Positions 1 through 9,325 of a DNA stretch of 64,000 nucleotides are shown here, in pieces. The stretch is from Geodermatophilus obscurus DSM 43160. Lineage in GTDB: Bacteria; Actinomycetota; Actinomycetes; Mycobacteriales; Geodermatophilaceae. The stretch spans positions 992,001-1,056,000 of the forward strand of contig NC_013757.1 of assembly GCF_000025345.1 (NCBI RefSeq). Direction: 5' to 3'. The stretch's first letter is position 1, and every line of letters begins with the position of its first letter. The translations under genes and the position numbers were made by a program. The notes beneath the pieces were generated by a model, which saw nothing but the letters and a program-made list of their open reading frames with translations, ran no database searches and had not been told where the DNA came from.

Positions 1-311
1 ATGGCGTGCATGGCCATGCGGGTGGTCTGCAGCGACGACGAGCAGTAGCGGGTGATCGTCGCCCCCGGCAGGTGGTCCATGCCGAGCAGGACGCTGACGA
101 CGCGGCCCATGTTGTGGCCCTGCTCCCCGCCGGGGAGGCCGCAGCCGAGGATCAGGTCGTCGATGTCGGTGGGGTCGAGCGCGGGCACCTTGTCGAGGGC
201 CGCGCGCACGATGGTCGCGGTGAGGTCGTCGGGCCGCAGGTCCTTGAGCGAGCCCTTGAACGCGCGGCCGATGGGGGAGCGCGCGGTCGCGACGATGACG
301 GCTTCGGGCAT
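1..311 (-). CDS. Thiolase (acyl-CoA acyltransferase), N-terminal part, cut by window edge
   Basis: The first 103 residues of a thiolase are read leftward from an ATG at 311 and run off the window. Thiolases condense or cleave acyl-CoA thioesters in the cytosol, in fatty-acid oxidation or acetoacetyl-CoA synthesis. The opening PEAVIVATARSPIGRAFKG is typical of the family, and the acyl-accepting cysteine is visible as Cys90 in CSSSLQT. A GTGGAGG ribosome site lies 4 nt before the ATG. The substrate class cannot be told from the N-terminal domain alone, because the His and second Cys of the active site lie outside the window. Confidence 0.9.
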   Translation of the reverse strand, partial: MPEAVIVATARSPIGRAFKGSLKDLRPDDLTATIVRAALDKVPALDPTDIDDLILGCGLPGGEQGHNMGRVVSVLLGMDHLPGATITRYCSSSLQTTRMAMHA

Positions 312-398
312 GGGTCCTCCACGATGAGGGGATCCGACGACGGGTCGCCGGACGTCTGGGCGCCCCCGAACCTACTCCCCGGTAGGGTCGATCCGCCT

Positions 399-1454
399 TC
401 AGGCGAGCGGTGTCGCCTCCGCGGCGCGCTCGGCCTGCTCCGGCGTCGGCAGGTCCGGCGGCCGGCGGCGGCGCAGCCGGGCCCACGGGCCCCGCGGACC
501 GGTGTCCGAGCCGCGGACCGCGGTGGCCTGGACCTCGGTGCCGGTCCGGCCGGCGGCCCGGGCGGCGGCCGTCGCGACCGGACGGACGGTGTCGCGGCGC
601 AGGTTGCGCAGCCCCCGGTCGGCCGCGGCCGGCCAGACACCGAGCGCATCGGCGATCGAGGGCAGCAGGACGGCTGCCGCGGCGGCGTAACCGGCGGCGC
701 TGGGGTGGAACTCGTCGACGCTGAACAGGTCCTGGTCCTCGGCGAACGACGGTCCGAGCACCGATCCCAGCGACACGGTGCGCCCGCCGGCCTCGACGAC
801 CGCGATGGTCTGGGCGGCGGCCAGCTGCCGGCTCCACCGGCGGGCCAGCCAGCGCAGCGGCCGGCCGATCGGACGCACGGTGCCGAGGTCCGGGCAGGTG
901 CCGACGACGACCTGCGTGCCGGCCTCGGTGAGCCGGCCGACGGCGTCGCGCAGGTGCCGGACGGAGACCTCGGGCGCCGTGCGGCTGGTGACGTCGTTCC
1001 CGCCGATCATGATGAGTGCGACGTCGGGGCGCTCCAGGAGGGCCTTGTCGACCTGCTCGCCGAGCTGCCAGGACCGGGCGCCGGACACCGCGAGCCGCAC
1101 CAGCCGGACGGGGCGCTCGGCCAGCTCGGCCAGCGCCGCGGCGAGCAGCACCCCGGGGGTCTGGGCGGCGCGGTCGACGCCGAGGCCGGCCGCGGTGGAG
1201 TCACCGAGGACGGCGAGGACGATCGGCCGGCCGCGCCCGCGGCCGTACACCCCGTCACCAGGGGGCGGGGCGACCTTGACCGTGCGCGACTCCACGTGGC
1301 GCCGGGCCGACCGGGCCTGCTGGCGGAGGAGGGCGAGCACCCCGGCCCCGGCCAGGCTCAGCCCGCCGCCGCCGTAGGCGGCCCCCGTGGCCAGCCGCCA
1401 TGCCGTGGTCGCTCGAGTCACCGCCGCCCTCGTCCCCTCGGAAGTGGTGGACAC
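399..1454 (-). CDS. SGNH/GDSL-family hydrolase
   Basis: A 351-residue SGNH-fold esterase/lipase-like hydrolase. The block I nucleophile motif GDS is at 84-86 within VLGDSTAAG. The block III GGND is at 151-154, giving the oxyanion Asn153. The block V Asp-x-x-His pair is D247/H250 in VDEFHPSAAGY. A hydrophobic stretch around residues 24-44 could be an uncleaved signal anchor, so the enzyme may face the envelope. It lies 87 bp behind the thiolase start on the same strand and diverges from the DUF2252 gene. The natural substrate is unknown; members of this family deacylate lipids or glycans. Confidence 0.88.
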   Translation of the reverse strand: MSTTSEGTRAAVTRATTAWRLATGAAYGGGGLSLAGAGVLALLRQQARSARRHVESRTVKVAPPPGDGVYGRGRGRPIVLAVLGDSTAAGLGVDRAAQTPGVLLAAALAELAERPVRLVRLAVSGARSWQLGEQVDKALLERPDVALIMIGGNDVTSRTAPEVSVRHLRDAVGRLTEAGTQVVVGTCPDLGTVRPIGRPLRWLARRWSRQLAAAQTIAVVEAGGRTVSLGSVLGPSFAEDQDLFSVDEFHPSAAGYAAAAAVLLPSIADALGVWPAAADRGLRNLRRDTVRPVATAAARAAGRTGTEVQATAVRGSDTGPRGPWARLRRRRPPDLPTPEQAERAAEATPLA

Positions 1455-1491
1455 CTGTCCCTGCAGGCTAACCGCCGCCTACCTTCTCTCC

Positions 1492-2880
1492 GTGGCCGAA
1501 TCCCCCGTAGGGGTCACTCACGGTGACCGCGCCCAGCAGATCGTCGGCGTGCTCGTCGACGCCTTCTCCGAGCTCATGACCGCCGACGCGGACGCGTTCC
1601 GCACCAAGTTCCGCAAGATGGCGGCCGACCCGTTCGCCTTCTACCGGGGCTCCGCCTGCCTCTTCTACGCCGACATGGCGGAGCTGCCGGACCGCTGGTG
1701 CGACGAGCGCACCGGCCGGGTGTGGATCCAGGGCGACCTGCACGCGGAGAACTTCGGCACCTACATGGACGGCGCGGGGCGGATCGTCTTCGATGTCAAC
1801 GACTTCGACGAGGCCTACGTCGGGCACGTCAGCTGGGACCTGCGCCGGTTCGCGGCCAGCTTCGCGCTGCTGTCCTGGCGCAAGGCCTTCGGCGACGAGG
1901 TCATCTCCGACCTGCTGCGGGGCTACCTCACCGCCTACCTCGACCAGGTGGCGGCGTTCACCCGCCTCGACGACGACAAGACCTTCGCCCTCGTCAAGGA
2001 GAACACCGAGGGCGCGGTGCACGACGCGATCCTGCGGACGACGGCGCACACCCGCCAGGGCCTGCTGGACCGGATGACCGTCGTCGAGAACCACGAGCGG
2101 CGCTTCGCCGACGGCCCGCGCAGCCGCCGGCTGGCCGACCGGGAGCGCGAGGAGGTGCTCGCCGCCCTCGGCCGCTGGAAGCAGACGGTGCACCCGCCGC
2201 GCCGGCGCCGCGACGTGACCTACGACGTCAAGGACGTCATCGGGACCGGCGGCTTCGGCATCGGCAGCGCCGGGCTGCCCGCCTACAACGTGCTCATCGA
2301 GGGCTACGACCAGGCGCTGGAGAACGACGTCGTCCTCTCCCTCAAGCAGGGCAACGTGCCCGCGCCCAGCCGGATCGTGCGGGACGCCGACATCCGGGCG
2401 TCCTTCGAGCACGAGGGCCACCGCACGGCGATCTCCCAGCGCGCCCTGCAGGCCAACGCCTCCCAGTTCCTCGGCCACACCGAGATCGGCGGCGTCGGTT
2501 TCGTCGTCCAGGAGCTCTCGCCCTACGAGACGGACCTGGACTGGGAGGACCTCACCGAGCCGGAGCAGATCGCCCCGGTGATGCTCCAGCTGGGGCGGGC
2601 CACGGCGAAGGTGCACTGCGTCGGCGACGCCGACAGCGACCACACCCTGGTGCCGTTCCAGACCGAGGAGGCGATCACCGCGATGGTCGGGGACCGGCGC
2701 GAGGAGTTCGTCGACGACCTGGTCGCCTTCGCGCACGACTACGCCCGCCGCACGCAGGACGACTTCCGGCTGTTCGTGGACGCCTTCCGCGCCGGGCGGA
2801 TCCCGGGGATCAGCTCGAGCGGGTCGCACCCGGTGTCTCAGGCCTCGTCCGGAGGCGCGCTGCGAGCTCGGGAGGGTTGA
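1492..2880 (+). CDS. DUF2252 domain protein (kinase-like fold)
   Basis: A DUF2252 protein of about 462 residues. This uncharacterised family resembles aminoglycoside-phosphotransferase/kinase folds. The signatures are GDLHAENFG at 81-89 and DVNDFDE at 101-107, like the catalytic loop and metal-binding Asp of small-molecule kinases. The GTG at 1492 was chosen because an upstream in-frame start at 1387 would overlap the divergent SGNH gene and adds residues with no family character. The last ~25 residues after FRAGRIPGI look non-conserved and overlap the convergent GNAT gene by 71 bp, so the natural C-terminus may have been extended. Function is not established. Confidence 0.82.
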   Translation: MAESPVGVTHGDRAQQIVGVLVDAFSELMTADADAFRTKFRKMAADPFAFYRGSACLFYADMAELPDRWCDERTGRVWIQGDLHAENFGTYMDGAGRIVFDVNDFDEAYVGHVSWDLRRFAASFALLSWRKAFGDEVISDLLRGYLTAYLDQVAAFTRLDDDKTFALVKENTEGAVHDAILRTTAHTRQGLLDRMTVVENHERRFADGPRSRRLADREREEVLAALGRWKQTVHPPRRRRDVTYDVKDVIGTGGFGIGSAGLPAYNVLIEGYDQALENDVVLSLKQGNVPAPSRIVRDADIRASFEHEGHRTAISQRALQANASQFLGHTEIGGVGFVVQELSPYETDLDWEDLTEPEQIAPVMLQLGRATAKVHCVGDADSDHTLVPFQTEEAITAMVGDRREEFVDDLVAFAHDYARRTQDDFRLFVDAFRAGRIPGISSSGSHPVSQASSGGALRAREG

Positions 2881-3340
2881 GGGGGGCGAGGTCCTCCACC
2901 ATGCCGACGTGCGGGCCGATGCCCGGCTTGTCGTACTCGCCGGTGACCACGGTGAAGCCGGCCCGCTCGTAGAACCGGGCCGCGGTCGTGCGGGCGTCGC
3001 ACCAGACCAGGTCGGCGCCGCGAGCCGCGACCCGGGCCAGCCCCTCGGCCAGCAGTGCCCGGCCGGCCCCGGACCCGCGCACGGCGGGCTCGGTCGCCAT
3101 CCCGCGCAGCTGCCAGGGGGCTCGTGCCTCCGGGCGCCAGGGGCAGGGTGCGGGCGAGAAGCGGACGACGCCGACGACCCTGCCCGCTGCGTTCCGGGCG
3201 GCCAGGTGGAAGGTCGCCGGGTCGTCGTCGCCCGGCCAGACGACGTCCCCACCACCGGGCCGGAGGACCGCGCGCCGCAGGTCATGGGTGACGTGGGCCG
3301 CGACCTCCTCGACGGTGACGGGGGTCGCCTGGCCGGTCAC
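2810..3340 (-). CDS. GNAT-family N-acetyltransferase
   Basis: A 176-residue GNAT acetyltransferase. The acetyl-CoA pyrophosphate loop is seen as RGSGAGRALL at about 88-97. The late motif FYERAGF at 123-129 is typical of single-domain GNATs that acetylate small amines or protein N-termini. The GTG at 3340 gives a normal family length; further upstream the frame stays open only because of GC bias. It converges on the DUF2252 gene with a 71-bp overlap and follows the VWA gene on the same strand after a 125-bp gap that holds a palindromic T-element. The substrate cannot be predicted. Confidence 0.85.
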   Translation of the reverse strand: MTGQATPVTVEEVAAHVTHDLRRAVLRPGGGDVVWPGDDDPATFHLAARNAAGRVVGVVRFSPAPCPWRPEARAPWQLRGMATEPAVRGSGAGRALLAEGLARVAARGADLVWCDARTTAARFYERAGFTVVTGEYDKPGIGPHVGMVEDLAPLNPPELAARLRTRPETPGATRSS

Positions 3341-3377
3341 CCAGCCAGTCTGCCCCGGCGGGACCGGCGATCCCGCC

Positions 3378-3464
3378 GGCCCCCTCCCGGGTCCCGCCCC
3401 GAGCGGAGCGAGGCGTGGGGAGGAGGGGGTCCCACAACGGGGGGTGAGGAGGACGGCGTCCTCC
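3378..3464 (-). repeat. T-element copy 1 plus second hairpin, 3' of the VWA gene
   Basis: The first copy (core 3378-3432) of the terminator-like palindrome family in this window. Read on the minus strand it has GGACC, an outer stem CCCCTCC/GGGAGGGGG, an inner GC stem and a CTCGCTCCGCTC-type loop, ending in GGCC. A second hairpin (GGAGGACG, 3448-3455, pairing with CGTCCTCC, 3457-3464) lies between the VWA stop (3466) and the core. Position and orientation suggest a Rho-independent-like terminator or 3' mRNA stabiliser for the VWA/MoxR pair. Confidence 0.6.
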
Positions 3465-3465
3465 C

Positions 3466-5451
3466 TCAGCGGGCCCGGCGGCCTCGCCGCGTACGCAGGT
3501 AGTCGGCGACGACGTACTCGCCGAGCCGCTCGCTGTCCGGGGTGAACACCCGCCCGCCGGCCCGCTGGGTGATGTCGTGGACGAAGTGCACCAGCCCGGG
3601 CTCCGGGTCGAGGGCGAAGACGTTCATGGTCGCCCCGGACCGGGCCACCCGCTCCACCTCGGCGACGGTGCGCGCGATCGTCTCCGGCATCGGCGGCCAG
3701 CAGAAGAACGGCGTCCCGTCGTCCTCCAGGTGGGCGGTCGGCTCGCCGTCGGTGACCACGAGCACCACCGGCTCGGCGTCCCGGTGCCGGGCCAGGAAGC
3801 GCCGGGCCAGCATCAGCCCGTGCTGCAGGTTGGTGCCCTGCAGCGTGTCCACGCTCAACTCGGCGAGGGTCTCCGGGCGCAGCACCTGCGCGGTGGAGGA
3901 GAAGCCGATGATCTGGATGGCGTCCTGCGGGAACCGGGTGGTCACCAGGGAGTGCAGCGCCATCGCCGTCGACTTGGCCGCGCCCCAGGTGCCGCGCAGG
4001 GCCATCGAGTAGGAGAGGTCGACCAGCAGCGCGACCGCGGCCCCGGTGCGCCGCTCGGTCTCGACGACCTCGAAGTCCTCGACGGCGATCCGCACGTGCC
4101 GGTCCCGCTCGGCGCGGGGCTCGTGCGCGGTGCGCAGGACGGCGTTCTTGACCGTCCGGACGACGTCCAGCGGCTGCTCGTCGCCGAACCGCCACTCCCG
4201 CGAGCTGCCGGTCAGCTCCCCGGCCGCGCCCGCGTCGGCGACGTCGTGCTCGCCGCGGCCGGTGGCATCGAGCTGGGCGAACACCCGGCGCAGCGCGGTC
4301 GCGCCCAGCCGGCGTACGGCCTTGGGGGACAGCTCGAGCTTCCCGTCGGAGCGGTTGAGGTAGCCCTGCCGCTCCAGCTCGCGCTCCATCCGGCGCAGCG
4401 CGGCGAGGTCGTCGACCGCCGGCCGGCCCAGCGCCCGCTCGAGCAGCTCCTCGTCGACGTCGGCCAGCGAGGCCCCGGCGTAACCCTGGGAGAGCTGGTT
4501 GGACAGCGCCTCCAGGTCGGCCAGCTCGGCGACGGCGCTGGTGGCGTCGCCCATGCCGAGGGACTGCTCGCCGTCGGGCACCTGCCCGCGCTGCCCCCAG
4601 GGCAGGTCGGGCCGGGCCTGGCGGAGGGCGTCCTGCAGGTGGGCCATCTCGCTGGCCAGGCCCATGTCCTGCATCGTCTGCGCCATCAGGTCGGCCAGCT
4701 CGGCCCGCTGCTCGGGCGAGAGGCCGGCCATCATCCGCTCCTGGGCGGCCGCCCGGCGGGCCAGCTGGTCGATCAGGTCCTCGACCGACTGCGGGTCGTC
4801 GGGGAAGAACTGCCCGTGCTTCTCCATGAACTCCCGGAACTGCTCGTCGGTGTCCTCCCCGCGGTTGTGCGCGTCGATGAGCTGCGAGAGGTCGGCGACC
4901 ATGTCCTTGACCGCCTGCACGTCGCCCTCGGAGGCGTTCTCCAGCGCCTGCTTCATCGAGGCGAAGGAGCTGTCGAGCACCTCGCGCCGCAGCAGGTCCT
5001 GGATCTGCTCGTAGGCCTGCCGGGCCTCCGCGGAGCGCCAGTCGTACTCCTTGAGCGCCCGGACGGCGCCCGCGGTGTCCTCGGGCAGCGCGTCGAGCTC
5101 GGCCTCCGCCAGGCGAGCCATGTCGTCCGGGTCGGGGAACAGCTCCCGCCGCTCGGCCTCGACGGCGCGGTCGAGCAGCTCCCGGACCTCCTGCAGGGTG
5201 CCGTCCATCCGCCCCGCGTTGCGCGCCTGCCGCAGCCGCTCGCGGACCGACCGGCGCAGCTCGTCCAGCCCGCGCCGCCCGTCCATGCCGCGGCGCAGCA
5301 GCTCCCGCAGCGCCTCGCGCACGCCGCTGCCGCCGAGCACCGAGTCGCCGATCTCGTCGACCGCGCTGCCCAGGTCGTAGGGCGGGGCCAGCGGGTCGGG
5401 CCCGCCCCGCCAGCGCCCGTACCGGTAGCCCTTCCCGGGCCTCCTGACCAC
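3466..5451 (-). CDS. VWA domain protein (CoxE/BatA-like partner of MoxR ATPase)
   Basis: A 661-residue protein with a long charged helical region followed by a C-terminal von Willebrand A domain from about residue 475. The MIDAS metal motif DxSxS is present as DLSYS at 478-482, and TDGEPT supplies a further metal-site aspartate. Such proteins act with MoxR/RavA-type AAA ATPases in metal-cofactor insertion or protein-complex remodelling. The gene begins 1 nt after the stop of the upstream ATPase gene, so the two are almost certainly translated together. The GTG at 5451 fits that coupling. No client enzyme gene is next to it, so the target is unknown. Confidence 0.85.
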   Translation of the reverse strand: MVRRPGKGYRYGRWRGGPDPLAPPYDLGSAVDEIGDSVLGGSGVREALRELLRRGMDGRRGLDELRRSVRERLRQARNAGRMDGTLQEVRELLDRAVEAERRELFPDPDDMARLAEAELDALPEDTAGAVRALKEYDWRSAEARQAYEQIQDLLRREVLDSSFASMKQALENASEGDVQAVKDMVADLSQLIDAHNRGEDTDEQFREFMEKHGQFFPDDPQSVEDLIDQLARRAAAQERMMAGLSPEQRAELADLMAQTMQDMGLASEMAHLQDALRQARPDLPWGQRGQVPDGEQSLGMGDATSAVAELADLEALSNQLSQGYAGASLADVDEELLERALGRPAVDDLAALRRMERELERQGYLNRSDGKLELSPKAVRRLGATALRRVFAQLDATGRGEHDVADAGAAGELTGSSREWRFGDEQPLDVVRTVKNAVLRTAHEPRAERDRHVRIAVEDFEVVETERRTGAAVALLVDLSYSMALRGTWGAAKSTAMALHSLVTTRFPQDAIQIIGFSSTAQVLRPETLAELSVDTLQGTNLQHGLMLARRFLARHRDAEPVVLVVTDGEPTAHLEDDGTPFFCWPPMPETIARTVAEVERVARSGATMNVFALDPEPGLVHFVHDITQRAGGRVFTPDSERLGEYVVADYLRTRRGRRAR

Positions 5452-5452
5452 C

Positions 5453-6934
5453 TCAGGCCCCGTACACGGTGCGCGCGCCGTCGGTGTCCTTGGCCAGTCG
5501 CCGGGTCAGGTAGAGCCCCTCGAGGGCGAACTCCACCGCGGCGGCGGCCTGCTCGGCCGACTGCTCGCCCTCGGGCACGCCCAGCCGGCCCAGCAGCTCC
5601 GCCAGCCTCGGGATGGTGCCCAGCTGGCCGAGGAGCGCGGCGGCCGGCACCAGCTCGCCGGACTCCACGGTCTCCCCGCCGGTGAAGTGCTCCTGCAGGC
5701 CGGTCAGGTCCAGCCCGGCGCAGCGGGCCCGGAAGGTCTGCGCGGTCGCCTGGCGTAGCAGGTGCTCGAGCACCTCGGTCTCGCGTTCGTCGTCCGGGTC
5801 GGCGCCGGAGTCGGCGAACTCGACCTTGCCCCGGCTGGCCGGGACGATGCTGGGCAGGTCGACGACGCGGGCGACCGGCCGGGTCTCCCCGGCGACGGCG
5901 GCCCGGCGGACGGCGGAGGCGGCCACCGTCTCCAGCCCCGCGATGGCGAACCGGGCGCTGACGCCGGAGCGCTGGTCGACGTGGTTGGAGTCGCGCACCA
6001 GCCGGGTGAAGCGGGCGACGATCTCCACCAGGTGCTCGGGCACCAGCGGTGTCTCCAGCTGCTCACCGCCGGGTCGGCCGCCACCCGCCCCGCCGTCGAG
6101 CCAGCTGGTGTGCGCCTCCTGGGTCAGCAGGCGCACCTCGTCGGCCAGCTCGATCGGATAGTGGGTGCGCACCTCCGCGCCGAAGCGGTCCTTGAGCGGG
6201 GTGATGATCCGGCCGCGGTTGGTGTAGTCCTCGGGGTTGGCGCTGGCGACTAGCAGCAGGTCCAACGGCAGCCGCACCCGGTAGCCGCGGATCTGGATGT
6301 CGCGCTCCTCCAGCACGTTGAGCAGCGCGACCTGGATGCGCTCGGCGAGGTCGGGCAGCTCGTTGACGCTGAAGATGCCCCGGTTCGTGCGCGGCACCAG
6401 GCCGTAGTGCACCGTCTCGGGGTCGCCCAGGGTGCGGCCCTCGGCCACCTTGATCGGGTCGACGTCGCCGATGAGGTCGCCGACGCTGGTGTCCGGGGTG
6501 GCCAGCTTCTCGCCGAAGCGCTCGCTGCGGTGCAGCCAGCCGACGGGCGTGGCGTCGCCGTGCTCGGCGATCTGCCGGTGCGCCCACACGCTGATCGGGG
6601 CCAGCGGGTGCTCGTTGAGCTCGCTGCCGGTGAGCACCGGCGTCCACTCGTCGAGCAGCCCCACCAGGGTGCGGATCAGCCGGGTCTTGCCCTGGCCGCG
6701 CTCACCCAGCAGGACCAGGTCGTGGCCGGCGATGAGGGCCCGCTCGACCTCGGGGACGACCGTGTCCTCGAAGCCGACGATGCCGGGCAGGGACGGCTCG
6801 CCGGCGGCCAGGCGGGCGAGCAGGTTGGCGCGGATCTCGGCCTTGACCGGCCGGGGGGTGGCCCCGCTGTCGCGGAGCTCGCCGAGGGTCGTGGGTGCAG
6901 GGGGAGCGGAGGCGGGAACGCCGGGGTCCGTCAC
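5453..6934 (-). CDS. MoxR/magnesium-chelatase-like AAA+ ATPase
   Basis: A 493-residue AAA+ ATPase. Walker A is GERGQGKT at about 77-84. A SVNELPDL Walker B-like segment and a sensor ASANPEDYTNRGR are both visible, as in magnesium-chelatase ChlI and MoxR proteins. The GTG at 6934 avoids a non-conserved leader and leaves 83 bp before the divergent threonine ammonia-lyase start, enough for two promoters. It forms a two-gene operon with the VWA protein. The pair is expected to remodel or metallate a protein complex at the expense of ATP; the substrate is not shown by the context. Confidence 0.87.
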   Translation of the reverse strand: MTDPGVPASAPPAPTTLGELRDSGATPRPVKAEIRANLLARLAAGEPSLPGIVGFEDTVVPEVERALIAGHDLVLLGERGQGKTRLIRTLVGLLDEWTPVLTGSELNEHPLAPISVWAHRQIAEHGDATPVGWLHRSERFGEKLATPDTSVGDLIGDVDPIKVAEGRTLGDPETVHYGLVPRTNRGIFSVNELPDLAERIQVALLNVLEERDIQIRGYRVRLPLDLLLVASANPEDYTNRGRIITPLKDRFGAEVRTHYPIELADEVRLLTQEAHTSWLDGGAGGGRPGGEQLETPLVPEHLVEIVARFTRLVRDSNHVDQRSGVSARFAIAGLETVAASAVRRAAVAGETRPVARVVDLPSIVPASRGKVEFADSGADPDDERETEVLEHLLRQATAQTFRARCAGLDLTGLQEHFTGGETVESGELVPAAALLGQLGTIPRLAELLGRLGVPEGEQSAEQAAAAVEFALEGLYLTRRLAKDTDGARTVYGA

Positions 6935-7017
6935 CCCAGCCACGGTACGACGCGACCGGCGGCACGGGCACCCGTCCGTCGCTGCCACCTGGGCCTCCGT
7001 GCTGCGAAGATCGGCCC

Positions 7018-8256
7018 ATGGTGGCTGGAGAGCTGCGGCAGGACGGCGTCGCGCTGGTCGGCGGAGCGGACGTGGAGGCCGCGGCGGCACTGCTGGACGG
7101 CGTCGTCCGGCACACGCCGCTGGAGCACTCGCGGGCGCTGGCCGAGCGGGTCGGCGGGCCGGTGTGGCTCAAGTGCGAGAACCTGCAGCGCACCGGCTCG
7201 TTCAAGATCCGCGGCGCCTACACCCGGCTGGCGCGGCTGTCGGCCGAGGAGCGGGGCCGGGGTGTTGTCGCCGCCAGCGCCGGCAACCACGCGCAGGGCG
7301 TCGCCCTGGCCGCACAGCTGCTGGGCATCCGGGCGACGGTCTTCATGCCGCAGAGCGCGCCGCTGCCCAAGGTGGCGGCCACCCGCGGCTACGGCGCCGA
7401 GGCCCGGCTGGGTGGCGCCTCGCTGACCGAGGCCCTGGCGGCGGCCGCCGAGCACGCGCAGCGGACCGGCGCGGTCTTCATCCACCCGTTCGACCACCCC
7501 GACGTGATCGCCGGGCAGGGGACGGTCGGGCTGGAGGTCCTCGACCAGTGCCCCGACGTGGCCACGGTCGTCATCTGCACCGGTGGCGGAGGGCTGGTCT
7601 CCGGCGTCGCGGCCGCGGTGCGGGCCCGCCGTCCCGACGTCCGGGTGGTCGGCGTGCAGGCCGCGGCGGCCGCCGCCTTCCCCGGGTCGCTGGCCGCCGG
7701 CCGGCCGGTGGCGCTGACGGGGATGACCACGATGGCCGACGGCATCGCCGTCGGCGCGCCCGGGGAGCTGACGTTCGCGCACGTCCGCGACCTGGTCGAC
7801 GAGGTGCGCACGGTCAGCGAGGAGGCCCTCTCGCAGGCGCTGCTGTTCTGCCTGGAGCGGGCGAAGCTCGTCGTCGAGCCGGCCGGGGTGGCCGCCGTCG
7901 CCGCCGTGCTCGCCGACCCGGCCGACTTCCCGCCGCCCGTCGTCGCGGTCGTCTCCGGCGGCAACATCGACCCGGTGCTGCTGCTCAAGGTGGTGCAGCA
8001 CGGCATGGCCGCGGCCGGGCGCTACCAGTCGCTGCGGCTGCGGGTGCCCGACCGGCCGGGGTCGCTGGCCGCGGTGCTCGCGGAGCTGGCCCAGGTCGGC
8101 GCCAACGTGCTGGAGGTCGAGCACGAGCGGACGGCGACCCGGCTGGGGCTCGGCGAGGTGGAGGTGTTCGTCGTCCTGGAGACCCGCGGGCCCGAGCACG
8201 CCGAGGAGGTGCTGGCCCGGCTCGACCGGGCCGGGTACACGGCGACCACCGGCTGA
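7018..8256 (+). CDS. ilvA: Threonine ammonia-lyase with ACT domain
   Basis: A 412-residue PLP enzyme that deaminates L-threonine to 2-oxobutanoate, feeding isoleucine synthesis or threonine catabolism. The Schiff-base lysine is Lys63 in SFKIRGAY, the substrate loop SAGNHAQG is at 87-94, and a glycine-rich phosphate cup GGGG and the late SGGN motif follow. From about residue 335 a single ACT-like regulatory domain is present (RVPDRPGSLAAVLAEL), a domain layout shared by biosynthetic and TdcB-like enzymes. The ATG at 7018 is the first start after the divergent ATPase. Serine dehydratase activity is a lesser alternative. Confidence 0.92.
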   Translation: MVAGELRQDGVALVGGADVEAAAALLDGVVRHTPLEHSRALAERVGGPVWLKCENLQRTGSFKIRGAYTRLARLSAEERGRGVVAASAGNHAQGVALAAQLLGIRATVFMPQSAPLPKVAATRGYGAEARLGGASLTEALAAAAEHAQRTGAVFIHPFDHPDVIAGQGTVGLEVLDQCPDVATVVICTGGGGLVSGVAAAVRARRPDVRVVGVQAAAAAAFPGSLAAGRPVALTGMTTMADGIAVGAPGELTFAHVRDLVDEVRTVSEEALSQALLFCLERAKLVVEPAGVAAVAAVLADPADFPPPVVAVVSGGNIDPVLLLKVVQHGMAAAGRYQSLRLRVPDRPGSLAAVLAELAQVGANVLEVEHERTATRLGLGEVEVFVVLETRGPEHAEEVLARLDRAGYTATTG

Positions 8257-8326
8257 GAGGACCCTCCTGCGAGGGCGCCGGAAAACCGGTCGGGAAGCGT
8301 CAGCCTCGCCACATAGTTTCCCGGTC

Positions 8327-9325
8327 ATGACCGACGCGATAGTCGTCGAGGGGCTGGTGAAGCGCTTCGGCGCGACGACGGCCCTCGACGGGGTGGACCT
8401 GACCGTGGCCGAGGGCACCGTCCTCGGGCTCCTCGGTCCCAACGGCGCGGGCAAGACGACGGTGGTGCGGATCCTCACCACGCTGCTGCGGGCCGACGAG
8501 GGTCGGGTGCAGGTGGCCGGCCTCGACGTGGTGGACGACGCCGACGCGGTGCGTGCCTCGATCGGGCTGACCGGCCAGTACGCCGCCGTCGACGAGTACC
8601 TCACCGGCCTCGAGAACCTGGAGATGGTCGGCCGGCTCTACCGGCTGGGCAAGCGCGAGGCGCGGGCCCGGGCCGGTGAGCTGCTGGAGCGCTTCGACCT
8701 CACCGGGGCGGCCGACCGGCCGGCCAAGACCTACTCCGGGGGGATGCGCCGGCGGCTGGACATCGCCGCCTCGCTCATCGCCCGGCCGCGGGTCCTCTTC
8801 CTGGACGAGCCGACGACGGGGCTGGACCCGCGCAGCCGCCTGGGCATGTGGGAGTTCATCGCCGACCTCGCCGACGGCGGGACGACGATCCTGCTCACCA
8901 CCCAGTACCTGGAGGAGGCCGACCGGCTGGCCGACCGGATGGTGGTCATCGACCGGGGTCGGGCGATCGCCCGCGGCACCGCCGACGAGCTCAAGGCGCA
9001 GGTCGGCGGTCAACGGCTGGAGTTCACCGTGACGACGGCGGCCGTCCTGCCCGACATCCTGGCGCGGCTGCGTGGGCTGGCCGTCGACGAGCCGCACGTC
9101 GACGAGCAGGCGCGCCGGCTGAGCCTGCCGGTCAGCGGCGGCGCCGAGGTCCTGGCCGAGGCCCTGCAGCGGCTCGACGGTCACACCACCGAGATCTTCG
9201 ACGTGGGTCTGCGCCGTCCCGATCTCGACGACGTCTTCCTCGCCCTCACCGGGCACGCGGCGGAGGAGCCGGTCACCGACGACGACCGACCGGCCCAGCC
9301 GGTCGTCACCGGGGGGATGGCATGA
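8327..9325 (+). CDS. ABC transporter ATP-binding protein, DrrA-like
   Basis: A 332-residue ABC ATPase of the daunorubicin-resistance (DrrA) exporter group. Walker A GPNGAGKTT is at 37-45, the signature YSGGMRRRLDIA starts at 137, and Walker B LFLDEPTTGLDP starts at 158. The C-terminal extension after residue 220 is typical of DrrA proteins. The stop overlaps the ATG of the permease gene by 4 nt (ATGA), so the two subunits are translationally coupled. It likely exports a hydrophobic compound or lipid. No regulator or biosynthetic gene adjoins it to name the cargo. Confidence 0.9.
   Translation: MTDAIVVEGLVKRFGATTALDGVDLTVAEGTVLGLLGPNGAGKTTVVRILTTLLRADEGRVQVAGLDVVDDADAVRASIGLTGQYAAVDEYLTGLENLEMVGRLYRLGKREARARAGELLERFDLTGAADRPAKTYSGGMRRRLDIAASLIARPRVLFLDEPTTGLDPRSRLGMWEFIADLADGGTTILLTTQYLEEADRLADRMVVIDRGRAIARGTADELKAQVGGQRLEFTVTTAAVLPDILARLRGLAVDEPHVDEQARRLSLPVSGGAEVLAEALQRLDGHTTEIFDVGLRRPDLDDVFLALTGHAAEEPVTDDDRPAQPVVTGGMA

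Noticed and set aside
3577..5685. Long plus-strand open frame opposite the VWA gene
   Set aside because: Low-complexity His/Arg/Gly/Leu repeats with no domain; the minus-strand VWA/MoxR genes account for the region.
5453..6934. MoxR-type ATPase plus VWA gene as a defence or CO-dehydrogenase maturation system
   Set aside because: No coxSML-type or defence effector gene lies nearby, so only the general remodelling role is supported.
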